A stretch of DNA of 64,000 nt from Mesorhizobium australicum (GCF_900177325.1 NZ_FXBL01000004.1:3286001-3350000), one strand, 5' to 3'. Positions 49,591 to 59,808 are shown, numbered from the stretch's first letter. Numbers and translations are program-made. Notes: generated by a model from the letters alone, not told the origin.

Positions 49591-50160
49591 ATGCGCCGCA
49601 TGAAAGCCAAAGACGCAGACATCATCATCGTTCCCGGCCTGGGCGGCTCGGGGCCCATGCATTGGCAGACCCGCTGGCAAAAGCGCCTGTCGACGGCGAA
49701 GCGCGTGCACCAGAAGGACTGGGACGCGCCTGCGCGGGAGGCCTGGGCCAGCAACGTCGCCGACGTGGTCAATGCCGCCGAACGGCCTGTCGTACTGATC
49801 GCGCATTCGCTCGGTATTGCCAGCGTAATCAACGCCCTTGACCTTATGACCAAGCGGCCGCACGGCGCCTTCCTCGTCGCCCCTCCGGATCTCGATGATC
49901 CGGAGATCGGCTCGCCGCAGCTCCTCGGCTTCGGACCCTATCCGCGCACGCGCCTTCCGTTCCCGTCGATGCTGATCGGCAGCCGGAACGACCCGTACTG
50001 CAAGCCGGAGATCGCGGAAGAGCTGGCAAACGCCTGGGGCTCGCTCTTTCTCGACGCCGGCGAAGCCGGGCACCTGAACACCGAGGCCGGCTATGGCCCC
50101 TGGCCCGAGGGCTCGATGGCCTTCGCGCAGTTCCTGTCGAATCTGCCCGACCAGGTCTAG
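49591..50160 (+). CDS. RBBP9/YdeN-family serine hydrolase
   Basis: This is a 189-residue small alpha/beta hydrolase. The opening DIIIVPGLGGSGPMHWQTRW, nucleophile elbow VLIAHSLGIAS (Ser), acid SRNDPYC (Asp) and AGHLN (His) give a full catalytic triad. Substrates of the family are poorly known esters or lactones. ATG at 49600 is an alternative start; neither has a clear ribosome site. Its TAG stop shares the palindrome CTAG with the stop of the convergent aldolase gene, a four-base overlap. Confidence 0.85.
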   Translation: MRRMKAKDADIIIVPGLGGSGPMHWQTRWQKRLSTAKRVHQKDWDAPAREAWASNVADVVNAAERPVVLIAHSLGIASVINALDLMTKRPHGAFLVAPPDLDDPEIGSPQLLGFGPYPRTRLPFPSMLIGSRNDPYCKPEIAEELANAWGSLFLDAGEAGHLNTEAGYGPWPEGSMAFAQFLSNLPDQV

Positions 50161-50927
50161 CTGATCGCCGCCCGCGCGGCGGCGATCAGGTTCTCCGCGC
50201 CAACACGCATGTAGGTCTGCTCGTTGCCCATGGCGATCATCTGGTAGCCCATCGAGGCATAGCGGCCGCAGATCTTCGGATCTGTCGCGAAGATCGCGGC
50301 GAACTTGCCGGCCTTTCGCGCCCGCGTGCCGATGTCGGCGATCGCGCCCATCATGTCTTCCAGATTGGGATTGAGCGCGGCCCCGCTTGTCCATGCGATC
50401 GAGAAATCGGACGGACCAACGAAGATGCCGTCTATGCCCGCAACGTCGAGGATCTCGTCGAGCAGCCCGTAGGCGGCACGCGTCTCGATCATCGCAAACG
50501 AGATCGTGCGTGAGTTCTGCGTCGCCAGCCATTCGGCGTGGTCCTTCACGCTTGAACGCGGAAAGCCGAAGGTCGGCCCCCAGGAGCGCTCGCCGACCGG
50601 CGGATACTTCATCGCTGCGGCAAAGCGGCGGGCATCCTCGACCGAGTTGATCATCGGCGCGATCACCGCCTCCGCGCCGAGATCGAGCGCCCGGCTCGCC
50701 ATGTCGAAGCGGCCGACGGGGATGCGGATGACGGGATGCTTGCCAGGACCAGTGATCGCCGGCACGCAGCGGGCGACGCTGTCTTCGTGATGCGCGCCGT
50801 GCTGCATGTCGAGCGTGACGACCTCGAAGCCGAGCCGCGAGACGCTTTCGACAGTGAGCGTGTCCGGAATGCCAGACCAGGCGGTAAACGAGACGGTTCC
50901 GGAATTGAGGCGGTCGGCGAGGGTCAT
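50157..50927 (-). CDS. HpcH/HpaI-type class II aldolase
   Basis: This is a 256-residue aldolase of the 2,4-dihydroxyhept-2-ene-1,7-dioate family. Active-site elements are LDMQHGAHHED (catalytic His), VIRIPVGRFD (Arg), FAMIETRAAYGLLDEI (metal Glu) and GIFVGPSDFSIA (metal Asp). It cleaves or forms carbon-carbon bonds with pyruvate, as in aromatic catabolism. ATG at 50927 has GGAG five bases upstream and is chosen over GTG at 50930. No other catabolic genes flank it. Confidence 0.88.
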   Translation of the reverse strand: MTLADRLNSGTVSFTAWSGIPDTLTVESVSRLGFEVVTLDMQHGAHHEDSVARCVPAITGPGKHPVIRIPVGRFDMASRALDLGAEAVIAPMINSVEDARRFAAAMKYPPVGERSWGPTFGFPRSSVKDHAEWLATQNSRTISFAMIETRAAYGLLDEILDVAGIDGIFVGPSDFSIAWTSGAALNPNLEDMMGAIADIGTRARKAGKFAAIFATDPKICGRYASMGYQMIAMGNEQTYMRVGAENLIAAARAAIS

Positions 50928-50988
50928 CACGGCTCCATGCGGCTTCGCGGCGCAATCTGCCGTGACTCTCTCGCCTGCGCAAAAGAAA

Positions 50989-51010
50989 ACCGCCCGGCGA
51001 GCCGGGCGGT
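50989..51010 (-). terminator. Strong intrinsic terminator after the zeta-subunit gene
   Basis: ACCGCCCGG (50989-50997) pairs perfectly with CCGGGCGGT (51002-51010) around CGAG. On the minus strand the stem runs into TTTTCTTTT, a classical terminator, 30 bases past the stop of the DUF1476 gene. Confidence 0.85.
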
Positions 51011-51039
51011 CGGTTGGTCCAGTGGAGATCGCCGGGAGA

Positions 51040-51360
51040 TCAGGCGCCGGCGATCTGCTTCGCGGCGGTCTCGAGCAGTTCCGCCATCGCGTGGCGGATC
51101 TGGTGGTCGGACACGGCCACGCCGGCCTTGTCGAAGTCGCCCCGAAGCTTGCGGAACACGTCCTCGTCGCCGGCTTCCTCGAAGTCGGCCACCACGACCT
51201 CCTTGGCGTAGGCCTCCGCGTCCGCGCCCGACTTGCCGAGCTTCTCGGCCGCCCACGCGCCTAGAAGCTTGTTACGACGCGCGGTCGCCTTGAACTTAAG
51301 CTCCTCGTCATGGGCGAACTTCTTCTCGAAGCCCTCTTCCCGGTCCTTCATGCTGGTCAT
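51040..51360 (-). CDS. F1-ATPase zeta-type inhibitor subunit (DUF1476)
   Basis: This is a 106-residue helical cytoplasmic protein of the DUF1476 family, found in alphaproteobacteria. In Paracoccus denitrificans this family is the zeta subunit that blocks reverse rotation of the F1-ATPase. The diagnostic N-terminus is MKDREEGFEKKFAHDEELKF, which carries the inhibitory helix, followed by ARRNKLLGAWAAEKLGKSG and DFEEAGDEDVFRKL. In Rhizobiales its effect on the ATPase is reported to be weaker, so the role here is inferred from homology. It is monocistronic, with its own terminator, and divergent from purC. Confidence 0.88.
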   Translation of the reverse strand: MTSMKDREEGFEKKFAHDEELKFKATARRNKLLGAWAAEKLGKSGADAEAYAKEVVVADFEEAGDEDVFRKLRGDFDKAGVAVSDHQIRHAMAELLETAAKQIAGA

Positions 51361-51627
51361 CGAAATGCTCCCCGAACTAGGCGTCCAACTAGGCTTATGT
51401 CGTCGCCTCCATATGGGGCATCGGCCTTCAATTCAACAGGTATCGGCGTCGCGGCGCCATCCCGGCGCCCCGCCCGCGCCTCAAAGCCGTTGAAGGTGAG
51501 GATTGTAGATTGAGGAAAGCAGTCGAGTAGGATAGAGCACGCCGTGAAAACCACGGGTGCGGCGCGCCCCGCCGCCGATTCGGACCTGCCGCATCACATC
51601 GGCCGTCCAGAACAGAGACAAGCGCAC

Positions 51628-52422
51628 ATGAATCGTCGCCGACGCATCTACGAAGGCAAGGCCAAGATCCTCTATGAAGGGCCTGAGCCGGGCACGCTCA
51701 TCCAGTTCTTCAAGGACGACGCCACCGCCTTCAACAAGAAGAAGCACGAGGTGGTCGACGGCAAGGGTGTGCTCAACAACCGCATCTCCGAGCACATCTT
51801 CACCCATCTGAACCGGATGGGCATCCCAACCCACTTCATTCGCCGCCTCAACATGCGCGAGCAGCTGATCAAGGAAGTCGAGATCATTCCGCTCGAAGTC
51901 GTGGTGCGCAACATCGCGGCCGGGTCGCTCGCCAAGCGCCTCGGCATCGAGGAAGGCACCGTCCTGCCGCGCTCGATCATCGAGTTCTACTACAAGGCCG
52001 ACGCGCTCGACGACCCGATGGTCTCCGAAGAGCACATCACAGCCTTCGGATGGGCCTCCCCGCAGGAGATCGACGACATCATGGCGCTCGCCATCCGTGT
52101 CAACGACTTCCTGTCCGGCCTCTTCCTCGGCGTCGGCATCCAGCTCGTCGACTTCAAGATCGAATGCGGCCGCCTCTACGAGGGCGACATGATGCGCATC
52201 GTCGTCGCCGACGAGATCTCGCCGGACTCGTGCCGCCTGTGGGACGTCGCCACCCAGGACAAGCTCGACAAGGACCGTTTCCGCCGCGACATGGGCGGTC
52301 TGGTCGAGGCCTATCAGGAAGTGGCCCGCCGCCTCGGCATCATGAACGAGAACGAGCCGCCGCGTCCCGCCGGACCGGTGCTCGTCGCCTCGACCGACAC
52401 GCCCAAGGGCACCAAACACTGA
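51628..52422 (+). CDS. purC: Phosphoribosylaminoimidazole-succinocarboxamide synthase
   Basis: This is a 264-residue SAICAR synthetase. [15 protein letters not shown] opens the ATP-grasp-like fold, followed by [27 protein letters not shown] and the C-terminal VDFKIECGR and [13 protein letters not shown] motifs. It joins aspartate to CAIR in purine synthesis. ATG 51628 is the family start, although the open frame begins at 51544. It heads the purC-purS-purQ-purL run. A perfect 18-base palindrome covers its stop codon. Confidence 0.97.
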   Translation: MNRRRRIYEGKAKILYEGPEPGTLIQFFKDDATAFNKKKHEVVDGKGVLNNRISEHIFTHLNRMGIPTHFIRRLNMREQLIKEVEIIPLEVVVRNIAAGSLAKRLGIEEGTVLPRSIIEFYYKADALDDPMVSEEHITAFGWASPQEIDDIMALAIRVNDFLSGLFLGVGIQLVDFKIECGRLYEGDMMRIVVADEISPDSCRLWDVATQDKLDKDRFRRDMGGLVEAYQEVARRLGIMNENEPPRPAGPVLVASTDTPKGTKH

Positions 52423-52436
52423 CGGCGCGCCGTCAG
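52419..52436. repeat. Perfect 18-base palindrome at the purC stop codon
   Basis: CTGACGGCG followed by CGCCGTCAG reads the same on both strands and includes the purC TGA. In RNA it would fold with seven base pairs and a CGCG loop. There is no T tail, so it is unlikely to be a simple terminator; it might stabilise the purC 3' end or reduce read-through into purS. Confidence 0.6.
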
Positions 52437-52466
52437 CCAGTAACAGCAGACCGGAGCGACATCGGC

Positions 52467-52709
52467 GTGATCAAGGCTCGCGTGACCGTCACCCTCAAGA
52501 ACGGCGTGCTCGACCCGCAAGGCAAGGCGATCGAGGGTGCGCTCGGCACCCTCGGCTTCGGCGGCGTCGGCCATGTCCGGCAGGGCAAGGTGTTCGACAT
52601 CGAGCTGGACGGCTCGGACAAGGCGAAGGCCGAGGCCGATCTCAAGGCGATGTGCGAGAAGCTGTTGGCCAATACCGTGATTGAGAACTATGCTATTTCG
52701 CTAACCTGA
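52467..52709 (+). CDS. purS: FGAM synthase subunit PurS
   Basis: This is an 80-residue small subunit that bridges PurL and PurQ in the bacterial FGAM synthase complex. The family pattern is clear: KARVTVTLKNGVLDPQGKAI, GALGTLGFGGVGHVRQGKVF and the C-terminal CEKLLANTVIENYAI. The start codon is GTG, with GGAG further upstream than usual. It follows purC by 44 bases. Confidence 0.95.
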   Translation: MIKARVTVTLKNGVLDPQGKAIEGALGTLGFGGVGHVRQGKVFDIELDGSDKAKAEADLKAMCEKLLANTVIENYAISLT

Positions 52710-52726
52710 GGTTGCAGGAGCAACGC

Positions 52727-52987
52727 ATGGCCGAAGTCAGCTATCAGTTCCTGGAAGAGCTTCTGAGACGGCTCCACGAACGCATGGATCGCTTTGAGCA
52801 TTCGCTCGGTGAGATCAAGCACGAGATTGTTGCCATGCGTCTACAGAACATGGGCATGCAAACCGACATCAACAATATCTACGGCGTCACGGGGCGGATT
52901 GATCAGCGTCTGGACCGTATCGAGAATCGCCTGGAACTGCGCGAACTCGCTGAGAAACCACAATCGCCGTACGAACCGCAAAAATGA
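52727..52987 (+). CDS. Small coiled-coil protein inside the pur operon, 86 aa
   Basis: I do not recognise a family. The sequence is almost wholly helical with heptad-like spacing: [34 protein letters not shown], then [19 protein letters not shown], followed by a short polar tail. Such short coiled coils occur in rhizobia. The ribosome site GGAG is six bases before ATG. The TGA stop overlaps the purQ ATG (ATGA), so it is translationally coupled to purQ. Codon use is less GC-rich than purS and purQ, suggesting insertion. A role with PurS/PurQ/PurL is possible but only positional. Confidence 0.75.
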   Translation: MAEVSYQFLEELLRRLHERMDRFEHSLGEIKHEIVAMRLQNMGMQTDINNIYGVTGRIDQRLDRIENRLELRELAEKPQSPYEPQK

Positions 52988-53655
52988 TAAAATCCGCCGT
53001 CGTCCTGCTCCCCGGCCTCAACCGCGACCGCGACATGATCGCGGCGCTGACCAAGATCTCCGGCAAAGCGCCCGTCACCGCTTGGCAGACCGACACGGAC
53101 ATCCCCGACGTGGACCTGATCGTCATCCCCGGCGGCTTCTCCTACGGCGACTATCTGCGCTGCGGCGCCATCGCGGCGCGCATGCCGGTCATGCGCGCGG
53201 TGGCCGAGAAGGCGGCGAAGGGCGTCACGGTCATGGGTGTCTGCAACGGCTTCCAGATCCTGCTCGAAACCGGTCTCCTGCCCGGCGCGCTGATGCGCAA
53301 TGCCTCGCTGAAGTTCGTCTGCCGCGAGGTGAAGCTCGAGATCGCCAACGCCAACACCACCTTCACCCGCGCCTATCGGCCCGGCCAGGTGATCCGCTGC
53401 CCGGTGGCGCACCACGACGGCAACTACTTCGCCGATCCCGAGACGCTCGCCCGCATCGAAGGCAATGGCCAGGTTGTCTTCCGCTATGCCGAAGGCACCA
53501 ATCCGAACGGCTCGCTTAACGACATCGCCGGCGTGATGAACGAGGCCGGCAACGTGCTCGGCCTCATGCCGCATCCCGAAAACCTGATCGAGGCAGCGCA
53601 TGGCGGCTCTGACGGCCGCGCCCTCTTCGAGGGCGTGCTCGGGATCGCCGCGTGA
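52984..53655 (+). CDS. purQ: FGAM synthase glutaminase subunit PurQ
   Basis: This is a 223-residue class I glutamine amidotransferase that supplies ammonia to PurL. The nucleophile cysteine is in [19 protein letters not shown], the oxyanion region in [18 protein letters not shown], and the catalytic His in LGLMPHPEN. It starts inside the stop codon of the coiled-coil gene and ends inside the start of a small lipoprotein gene (GTGA). Confidence 0.97.
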   Translation: MIKSAVVLLPGLNRDRDMIAALTKISGKAPVTAWQTDTDIPDVDLIVIPGGFSYGDYLRCGAIAARMPVMRAVAEKAAKGVTVMGVCNGFQILLETGLLPGALMRNASLKFVCREVKLEIANANTTFTRAYRPGQVIRCPVAHHDGNYFADPETLARIEGNGQVVFRYAEGTNPNGSLNDIAGVMNEAGNVLGLMPHPENLIEAAHGGSDGRALFEGVLGIAA

Positions 53656-54074
53656 GTACGGCGAACGGACTGCGTCCGGCCGCCCTCCTCGCCATCGCGG
53701 CCGCGCTCTCTGCCGCCGGCTGCCAGTCGAACAAGCCGGAGGCTGTCCTCACACCGCCCGGCAAGAGTGCCGCGCTGCGCAAGATGGAGAAGGTGGCGCT
53801 CGCTGCGCATACCTGCTGGTTCGCCTCGAAGGACAAGGCGTTCCGCGCCTACGGCTTTGCCAACGAGCTCAACTCGATGAGCGGTCAGCCGCGTTTCCTG
53901 CTGGTGCCAAAGGGCAACTTCGGAGGCCGGCCGCTTCTGGTGGTCGAGGCGAAGGGCGGGGCGGCAACCGTCGACGCCTACGGCCCCCTGCTCGACGGCG
54001 AGCATGGCAAGCGTATCTCCGCCGATCTCAACCGCTGGGCTTCCGGCGACCCGTCCTGCGTGGCGAGGGCCTGA
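53652..54074 (+). CDS. Small putative lipoprotein between purQ and purL, 140 aa
   Basis: It has a lipoprotein signal with LSAAGC (Cys24). The mature domain of about 115 residues includes [44 protein letters not shown] and a second late cysteine DPSCVA, which may form a disulfide. I do not recognise a family. GTG start overlaps the purQ stop by four bases. It ends 27 bases before purL, so it is embedded in the purine operon. An envelope protein in this position is odd. Confidence 0.7.
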   Translation: MSTANGLRPAALLAIAAALSAAGCQSNKPEAVLTPPGKSAALRKMEKVALAAHTCWFASKDKAFRAYGFANELNSMSGQPRFLLVPKGNFGGRPLLVVEAKGGAATVDAYGPLLDGEHGKRISADLNRWASGDPSCVARA

Positions 54075-54101
54075 GGCCGCGCCCCCGATTTTCGAGCTGA
54101 C

Positions 54102-56324
<2,223 letters not shown>

Positions 56325-56443
56325 CGGCTTGCCGGCAGGGCGCTCGCCAACGGATTTCCTCCACCTGGCTGGTTGGGGAAGTCCGATTGACCTCCCCTGC
56401 CCCGGCAGGCCATTCTGCCCCTCGACGAATAAGGAGAATCCCC

Positions 56444-56677
56444 GTGGCGATGGATGCGCACGAGATCGAACGCCTGATCAAGGAAGGCATTCCCGACGCG
56501 AAGGTGTCGATCCGCGATCTTGCCGGCGACGGGGACCACTACGCCGCCGAAGTCGTCTCCGCGAGCTTTAAAGGCAAGACCCGCGTCCAGCAGCACCAGA
56601 TGGTCTACAAGGCCCTGCAGGGCAACATGGGCGGCGTCCTGCACGCACTCGCACTCCAGACCAGTGCGCCGGAGTGA
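56444..56677 (+). CDS. bolA: BolA family protein
   Basis: This is a 77-residue BolA-like protein. The fold is seen as IERLIKEGIPDAKVSIRDL, then GDHYAAEVVSASFKGKTRVQQHQMVYKAL, with the conserved His in RVQQHQMVY, and ending GNMGGVLHALALQT. BolA proteins pair with monothiol glutaredoxins to bind iron-sulfur clusters. GTG at 56444 is chosen because AAGGAG lies seven bases before it. The glutaredoxin gene often following bolA in this group is absent; an AT-richer patch begins instead. Confidence 0.9.
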   Translation: MAMDAHEIERLIKEGIPDAKVSIRDLAGDGDHYAAEVVSASFKGKTRVQQHQMVYKALQGNMGGVLHALALQTSAPE

Positions 56678-56681
56678 GGCC

Positions 56682-56927
56682 GTGAGCATCGGCGACTTCG
56701 TCAAGGGCGTCGTCTCGGACGTGCGTGAGGACATGCTAAAGAAGGACCTCGAAACGTCGCCGCCGTCGCAAGACGTCGCGAACCTGACGCTGGCGACGGC
56801 GAGGCGGCAAGGCTTGACGAAGATAAGTAAGCCAAACAAAGCGACGGCTATCTGCCGGACCCGATATATTTTTTCCACCAATTACGGGGAAGCTTCTCTT
56901 GGCCCAAGAACACTGAATAGAGGATAG
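56682..56927 (+). pseudogene. Possible 5' remnant of a gene after bolA
   Basis: GTG four bases after the bolA stop opens an 81-codon frame. The first 35-40 codons (SIGDFVKGVVSDVREDMLKK) have the high-GC codon use of the neighbours and look like a real N-terminus. From about 56810 the composition becomes AT-richer and the frame runs antisense into the 3' end of the sugar-transferase-like gene. I read this as the start of a gene cut off by the inserted patch; it could also be a chance frame. Confidence 0.35.
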
Positions 56928-57477
56928 GCAATTCTGCAATGCCAGCGCGTCCTAGAAATCGGCCAATGCGCGTTTCCGAACCGCGCTTGGGCCCAGCGTG
57001 CTCTTTCGTCCGAAATCTCAAGGTTCTCGTTTTCTTTCCAGACTCTGAAATGCGTACTCGGCTTACAAAAACGGGGCCCGCGCTTTCAGCCTTTATCGCG
57101 ATGGCGCTCCCTAGTAAGAGCGGCGCGACCAAAACAAACCAGCAAAGTGCGATAGCTCTCTCCGCAAAGCTAGGTCTATCTGCATTCCCTTCGATCGGGT
57201 CTGATGCGGCAATCTTCGACGCCCCCCTAATAAGACCCAAAGCAACGACAAATTTACTGAAATCGCCAGGCGTATCGTTGACGTGGCTCGACCATTCTTC
57301 TCGATAGCGATCCCGACTGTTGACCGGTAGTCTTGACGCAGCCCGCTCAACGAGGCGACTAGTCAACAACGGCAGCCAAGCCTTTGCGTCATCTGCCAAG
57401 ACGCGCGAAAATGTTGCAACCAATACCGCAACAAGGACACCCAAAATACCAATCAAGAACTGAAAGGCTAGGTCCAC
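56848..57477 (-). CDS. Degenerate bacterial sugar transferase-like membrane protein
   Basis: This is a 209-residue protein. N-terminal helix FLIGILGVLVAVLVATF is followed by a soluble block containing RDRYREEWSSHVNDTPGDFSK, then a second hydrophobic helix IALCWFVLVAPLLLGSAIAI and a partial sugar-transferase domain (AESAGPVFVSRVRISESG, then RIGRFLGRAGIAELPILYSV). Polyprenyl-phosphate sugar transferases normally have an Asp-Glu pair before LPQ and end with a VGPRP motif. Here the pair reads AE and the end is GQEKLPRNWW, so catalysis is doubtful. It overlaps the padR gene by ten bases. The region is AT-richer than its surroundings. Confidence 0.7.
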   Translation of the reverse strand: MDLAFQFLIGILGVLVAVLVATFSRVLADDAKAWLPLLTSRLVERAASRLPVNSRDRYREEWSSHVNDTPGDFSKFVVALGLIRGASKIAASDPIEGNADRPSFAERAIALCWFVLVAPLLLGSAIAIKAESAGPVFVSRVRISESGKKTRTLRFRTKEHAGPKRGSETRIGRFLGRAGIAELPILYSVFLGQEKLPRNWWKKYIGSGR

Positions 57478-57779
57478 GCCAGCCTCCCCATCGCAGGATG
57501 TATATCGGCAAGCAAATTGCGGGCTTTCACGGCCCCGAGCGCGGTGACTTTATAGTAGCGACGACGAGGTCGCCCAAGTGACACTGGTTCCTCTGATTCC
57601 CAGCGGCTCTCCAACCATCCCGCCTTCTCAAGGCGAAACAGTATTGGGTAGAGAGTGCCAGAGGCGATCTTGGTCGACGCGCTAACCTCCGATCCAGAAA
57701 GCTCCCTTCTCGGCGCAGAGAGAAGCTCCACCAGAACTTTCAGAGTCTGAGCCGACATGCGGGGGTCAGGAGAGTCCAT
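57468..57779 (-). CDS. PadR family transcriptional regulator
   Basis: This is a 103-residue winged-helix protein of the short PadR type. The fold is visible as TLKVLVELLSAPRRELSGSE, recognition helix ASGTLYPILFRLEKAGWLES, and the wing RPRRRYYKVTALGAVKARNL. PadR proteins dimerise and repress nearby genes on ATGT-N8-ACAT-like sites; such a palindrome overlaps its own start codon. The stop overlaps the sugar-transferase-like gene, so the two are co-expressed. ATG at 57758 is an alternative start. Confidence 0.88.
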   Translation of the reverse strand: MDSPDPRMSAQTLKVLVELLSAPRRELSGSEVSASTKIASGTLYPILFRLEKAGWLESRWESEEPVSLGRPRRRYYKVTALGAVKARNLLADIHPAMGRLAWT

Positions 57780-57794
57780 GTAGTTAGTCTACAT
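57778..57794. promoter_or_regulatory. PadR operator-like palindrome overlapping the padR start
   Basis: ATGTAG and CTACAT flank TTAGT, a 6-base inverted repeat within ATGT-N9-ACAT. The known PadR consensus is ATGT-N8-ACAT. It covers the first bases of the padR start codon and the region just upstream, fitting autorepression. Binding is inferred. Confidence 0.6.
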
Positions 57795-57876
57795 AGGGTG
57801 GCTCCGCCAGTCAACGCCGCCTTGTGCGGTTAATTTCACACCAGCAAATGTCAATTGGAGAGCCTTCTCCATCCCC

Positions 57877-59808
57877 TCACCACGGCGTCGGGTGATTGTC
57901 GATCCGCATCTGGAAGATGAAATAGGTCGGCGAGCAGAACCCCTTTCGCTTGACCTTCGCGACGCCCGGCGTGTCGGCCGGAAAGGCTTGGCACATATAG
58001 TCCTCGCGGCAGAACGTATCGGCCGAGCAGGTCGGCCGGTTGCCGCGCACGACCGCCGCGCCGAGGCAGGACTCGAAATCGTTGGTCGCCACGCACAGGT
58101 CGAAAGCCTTGCCGCCGGCCAGCCCGCAGATCTCGCGCGGCTCGGGTTTTCCGGGCCGGAAGTCGGCAAAGGTCCGGTCGCGGTCGGTGCAGGCGCGGTA
58201 GGCGATGCCGGCCGGCACGCCGATCTTCGGCGGGCGGCAATTGTAGGTCTCGCGGTTGATCGCCGCCGCCTTCGCGGTGAACGGCGCGGAAACCTTCATC
58301 CGATCGTTGAACGGCTGAGAGGCGTTGGTCGCGATCTCGCCGGTCACGCAAGGATGGCCGGAGAACATGTTCGGCGAATCCGCCGGCAACAGGCACTGGC
58401 CGAGCTTTGCGGGCACGCCGGAGGCGCTCGCGAGCGCCGTGCAGGCCAGCCCCGCCTCGCAGTCCCAGCCGGATGCAAACCCGTTCGCTTCCTCCGGCAG
58501 CAGGCATGACATGCCGGCCTTGGCCGGCCTGTAGGCGACCGTATCCGCGGTCCATTCCGCGGGTGGCGCAGACGACAGCTGGCGGAACCGGTCCGGCGTG
58601 TTTCCCGCCACCACCGCGGCGAGCCACGCTTCGCGGCGCGGCAGTTCCGCCGCGACATGAGGCGAGAGGCCGACCTCGATCCGGTTGAGCGGCGAGGAAT
58701 CGGCGTCGTCCTTGCCAATGAAATGGAAGCCCGCCGTCGAACCCGCCTGGTGGCAACCCTGGCATGAACCATTCTCCAGCCGCGCGATCAGCGCCTGCGG
58801 CGTCTTGAGCAGACGCATCCCGTCGAACGCGACATCCGCGAAGTCTGCCGGGTCGAACAGCGGCTCGAACGGCCGGTTAGCCAGCCGCACGCTGCCGAAG
58901 GTCGAGTAGGACACCACCTTCCGCGCCAGGAATTTCTCCGGGATCTCGTAAACGCCGACATCGACCGCCGCGACATTGTCGCGAACATAGGCGGCAAGCT
59001 CGGCCTTCAGGGCGGCGTCGGACGACAGCAGCCCCGTATCCGGCGTGTTCTCAAGCGGCTTTTCCGTCACTGTGTCGCCGTCGATACCGAAGATGCGCAT
59101 CAGATAGGCCGCCTGCCCGCCGAACTCGGTCTCTTGGCCGGAGGGAAAGCGCACCACCTGCGCGTTGAGCTCGATCTGCTTCAGGCGCAGCTCCGCCTTG
59201 TCCAGCGCTCCGCCGGCGAGCCAGCCAGCATCGAGCGCCTCGTCCAGCCCCGGCGTCCAGCGCGCCGCGGCCGCCTCGCACCCGCCGTCCTCGTCCGGCA
59301 GCACGGAATAGACGGCGTTGAAGTTGAACGGCATGCGCGAGGCCATCGTCCGCTTCTTTGCCTTGAACCTGTACGCGAGCCGGTAGATCAGCCGCACCTC
59401 GCCGCAGCCAGTCTCACCGCGCAGGTCGGCGAAGTCGCGGCGGTCCATCCGGTTGACCAGCCCGACAAGCCGGAAACGCGCCGCGTCCGTCGCAAGCCAG
59501 CGCATGTCCATGACCCGGCCGACATTGCCGTCCGTCACCTCGAACAGCGCCCGCCCGCCGGCCTTCATCTCGGCGCGAAGCTCAGCCACGTCCTTAGAGA
59601 TGATCGAAACGATCGACCGATATGCCGGCGACGCCGCTTGCAGTGCCGCAAGTCCGGCGCCCGCCTCCACGCCGAACACATCCTCGAAGGCGTAGCCCCT
59701 GCTCTCCAGTTCCGTAAGCAGCGCGCGGTCGTCGATATAGAGAACCGGCGATGCGTGGGCCGGCAAGGCCATGAGCAGTGCGAGAACGAAAAAGACGAAG
59801 CGGATCAT
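57877..59808 (-). CDS. Large secreted protein with one c-type haem motif, 643 aa
   Basis: The signal peptide is IRFVFFVLALLMALPAHAS. A single CxxCH haem-attachment motif sits at residues 349-353 (GSCQGCHQAG). The C-terminal third is cysteine-rich (CLLPEEANGF, CEAGLACTAL, CSADTFCREDYMC), suggesting disulfides in the periplasm. The N-terminal half contains RLVGLVNRMDRRDFADLRGE and RLIYRLAYRFKAKKRTM, which I cannot assign. Function is unknown; a dihaem-less redox or sensing role is only a guess. ATG 59808 overlaps the nnr stop (ATGA), so translation is coupled. The longer open frame upstream lies inside nnr and is rejected. Confidence 0.75.
   Translation of the reverse strand: MIRFVFFVLALLMALPAHASPVLYIDDRALLTELESRGYAFEDVFGVEAGAGLAALQAASPAYRSIVSIISKDVAELRAEMKAGGRALFEVTDGNVGRVMDMRWLATDAARFRLVGLVNRMDRRDFADLRGETGCGEVRLIYRLAYRFKAKKRTMASRMPFNFNAVYSVLPDEDGGCEAAAARWTPGLDEALDAGWLAGGALDKAELRLKQIELNAQVVRFPSGQETEFGGQAAYLMRIFGIDGDTVTEKPLENTPDTGLLSSDAALKAELAAYVRDNVAAVDVGVYEIPEKFLARKVVSYSTFGSVRLANRPFEPLFDPADFADVAFDGMRLLKTPQALIARLENGSCQGCHQAGSTAGFHFIGKDDADSSPLNRIEVGLSPHVAAELPRREAWLAAVVAGNTPDRFRQLSSAPPAEWTADTVAYRPAKAGMSCLLPEEANGFASGWDCEAGLACTALASASGVPAKLGQCLLPADSPNMFSGHPCVTGEIATNASQPFNDRMKVSAPFTAKAAAINRETYNCRPPKIGVPAGIAYRACTDRDRTFADFRPGKPEPREICGLAGGKAFDLCVATNDFESCLGAAVVRGNRPTCSADTFCREDYMCQAFPADTPGVAKVKRKGFCSPTYFIFQMRIDNHPTPW

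Larger units (their letters stand above)
56810..57870. other. AT-richer patch carrying padR and the sugar-transferase-like gene
   Basis: Base composition falls visibly from the high-GC core between bolA and the haem-motif gene, with runs such as ATATATTTTTT near 56864. Both genes inside lie on the minus strand and overlap. No transposase, integrase, terminal repeat or tRNA is seen at its edges, so if it was inserted the route left no trace. Confidence 0.55.
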
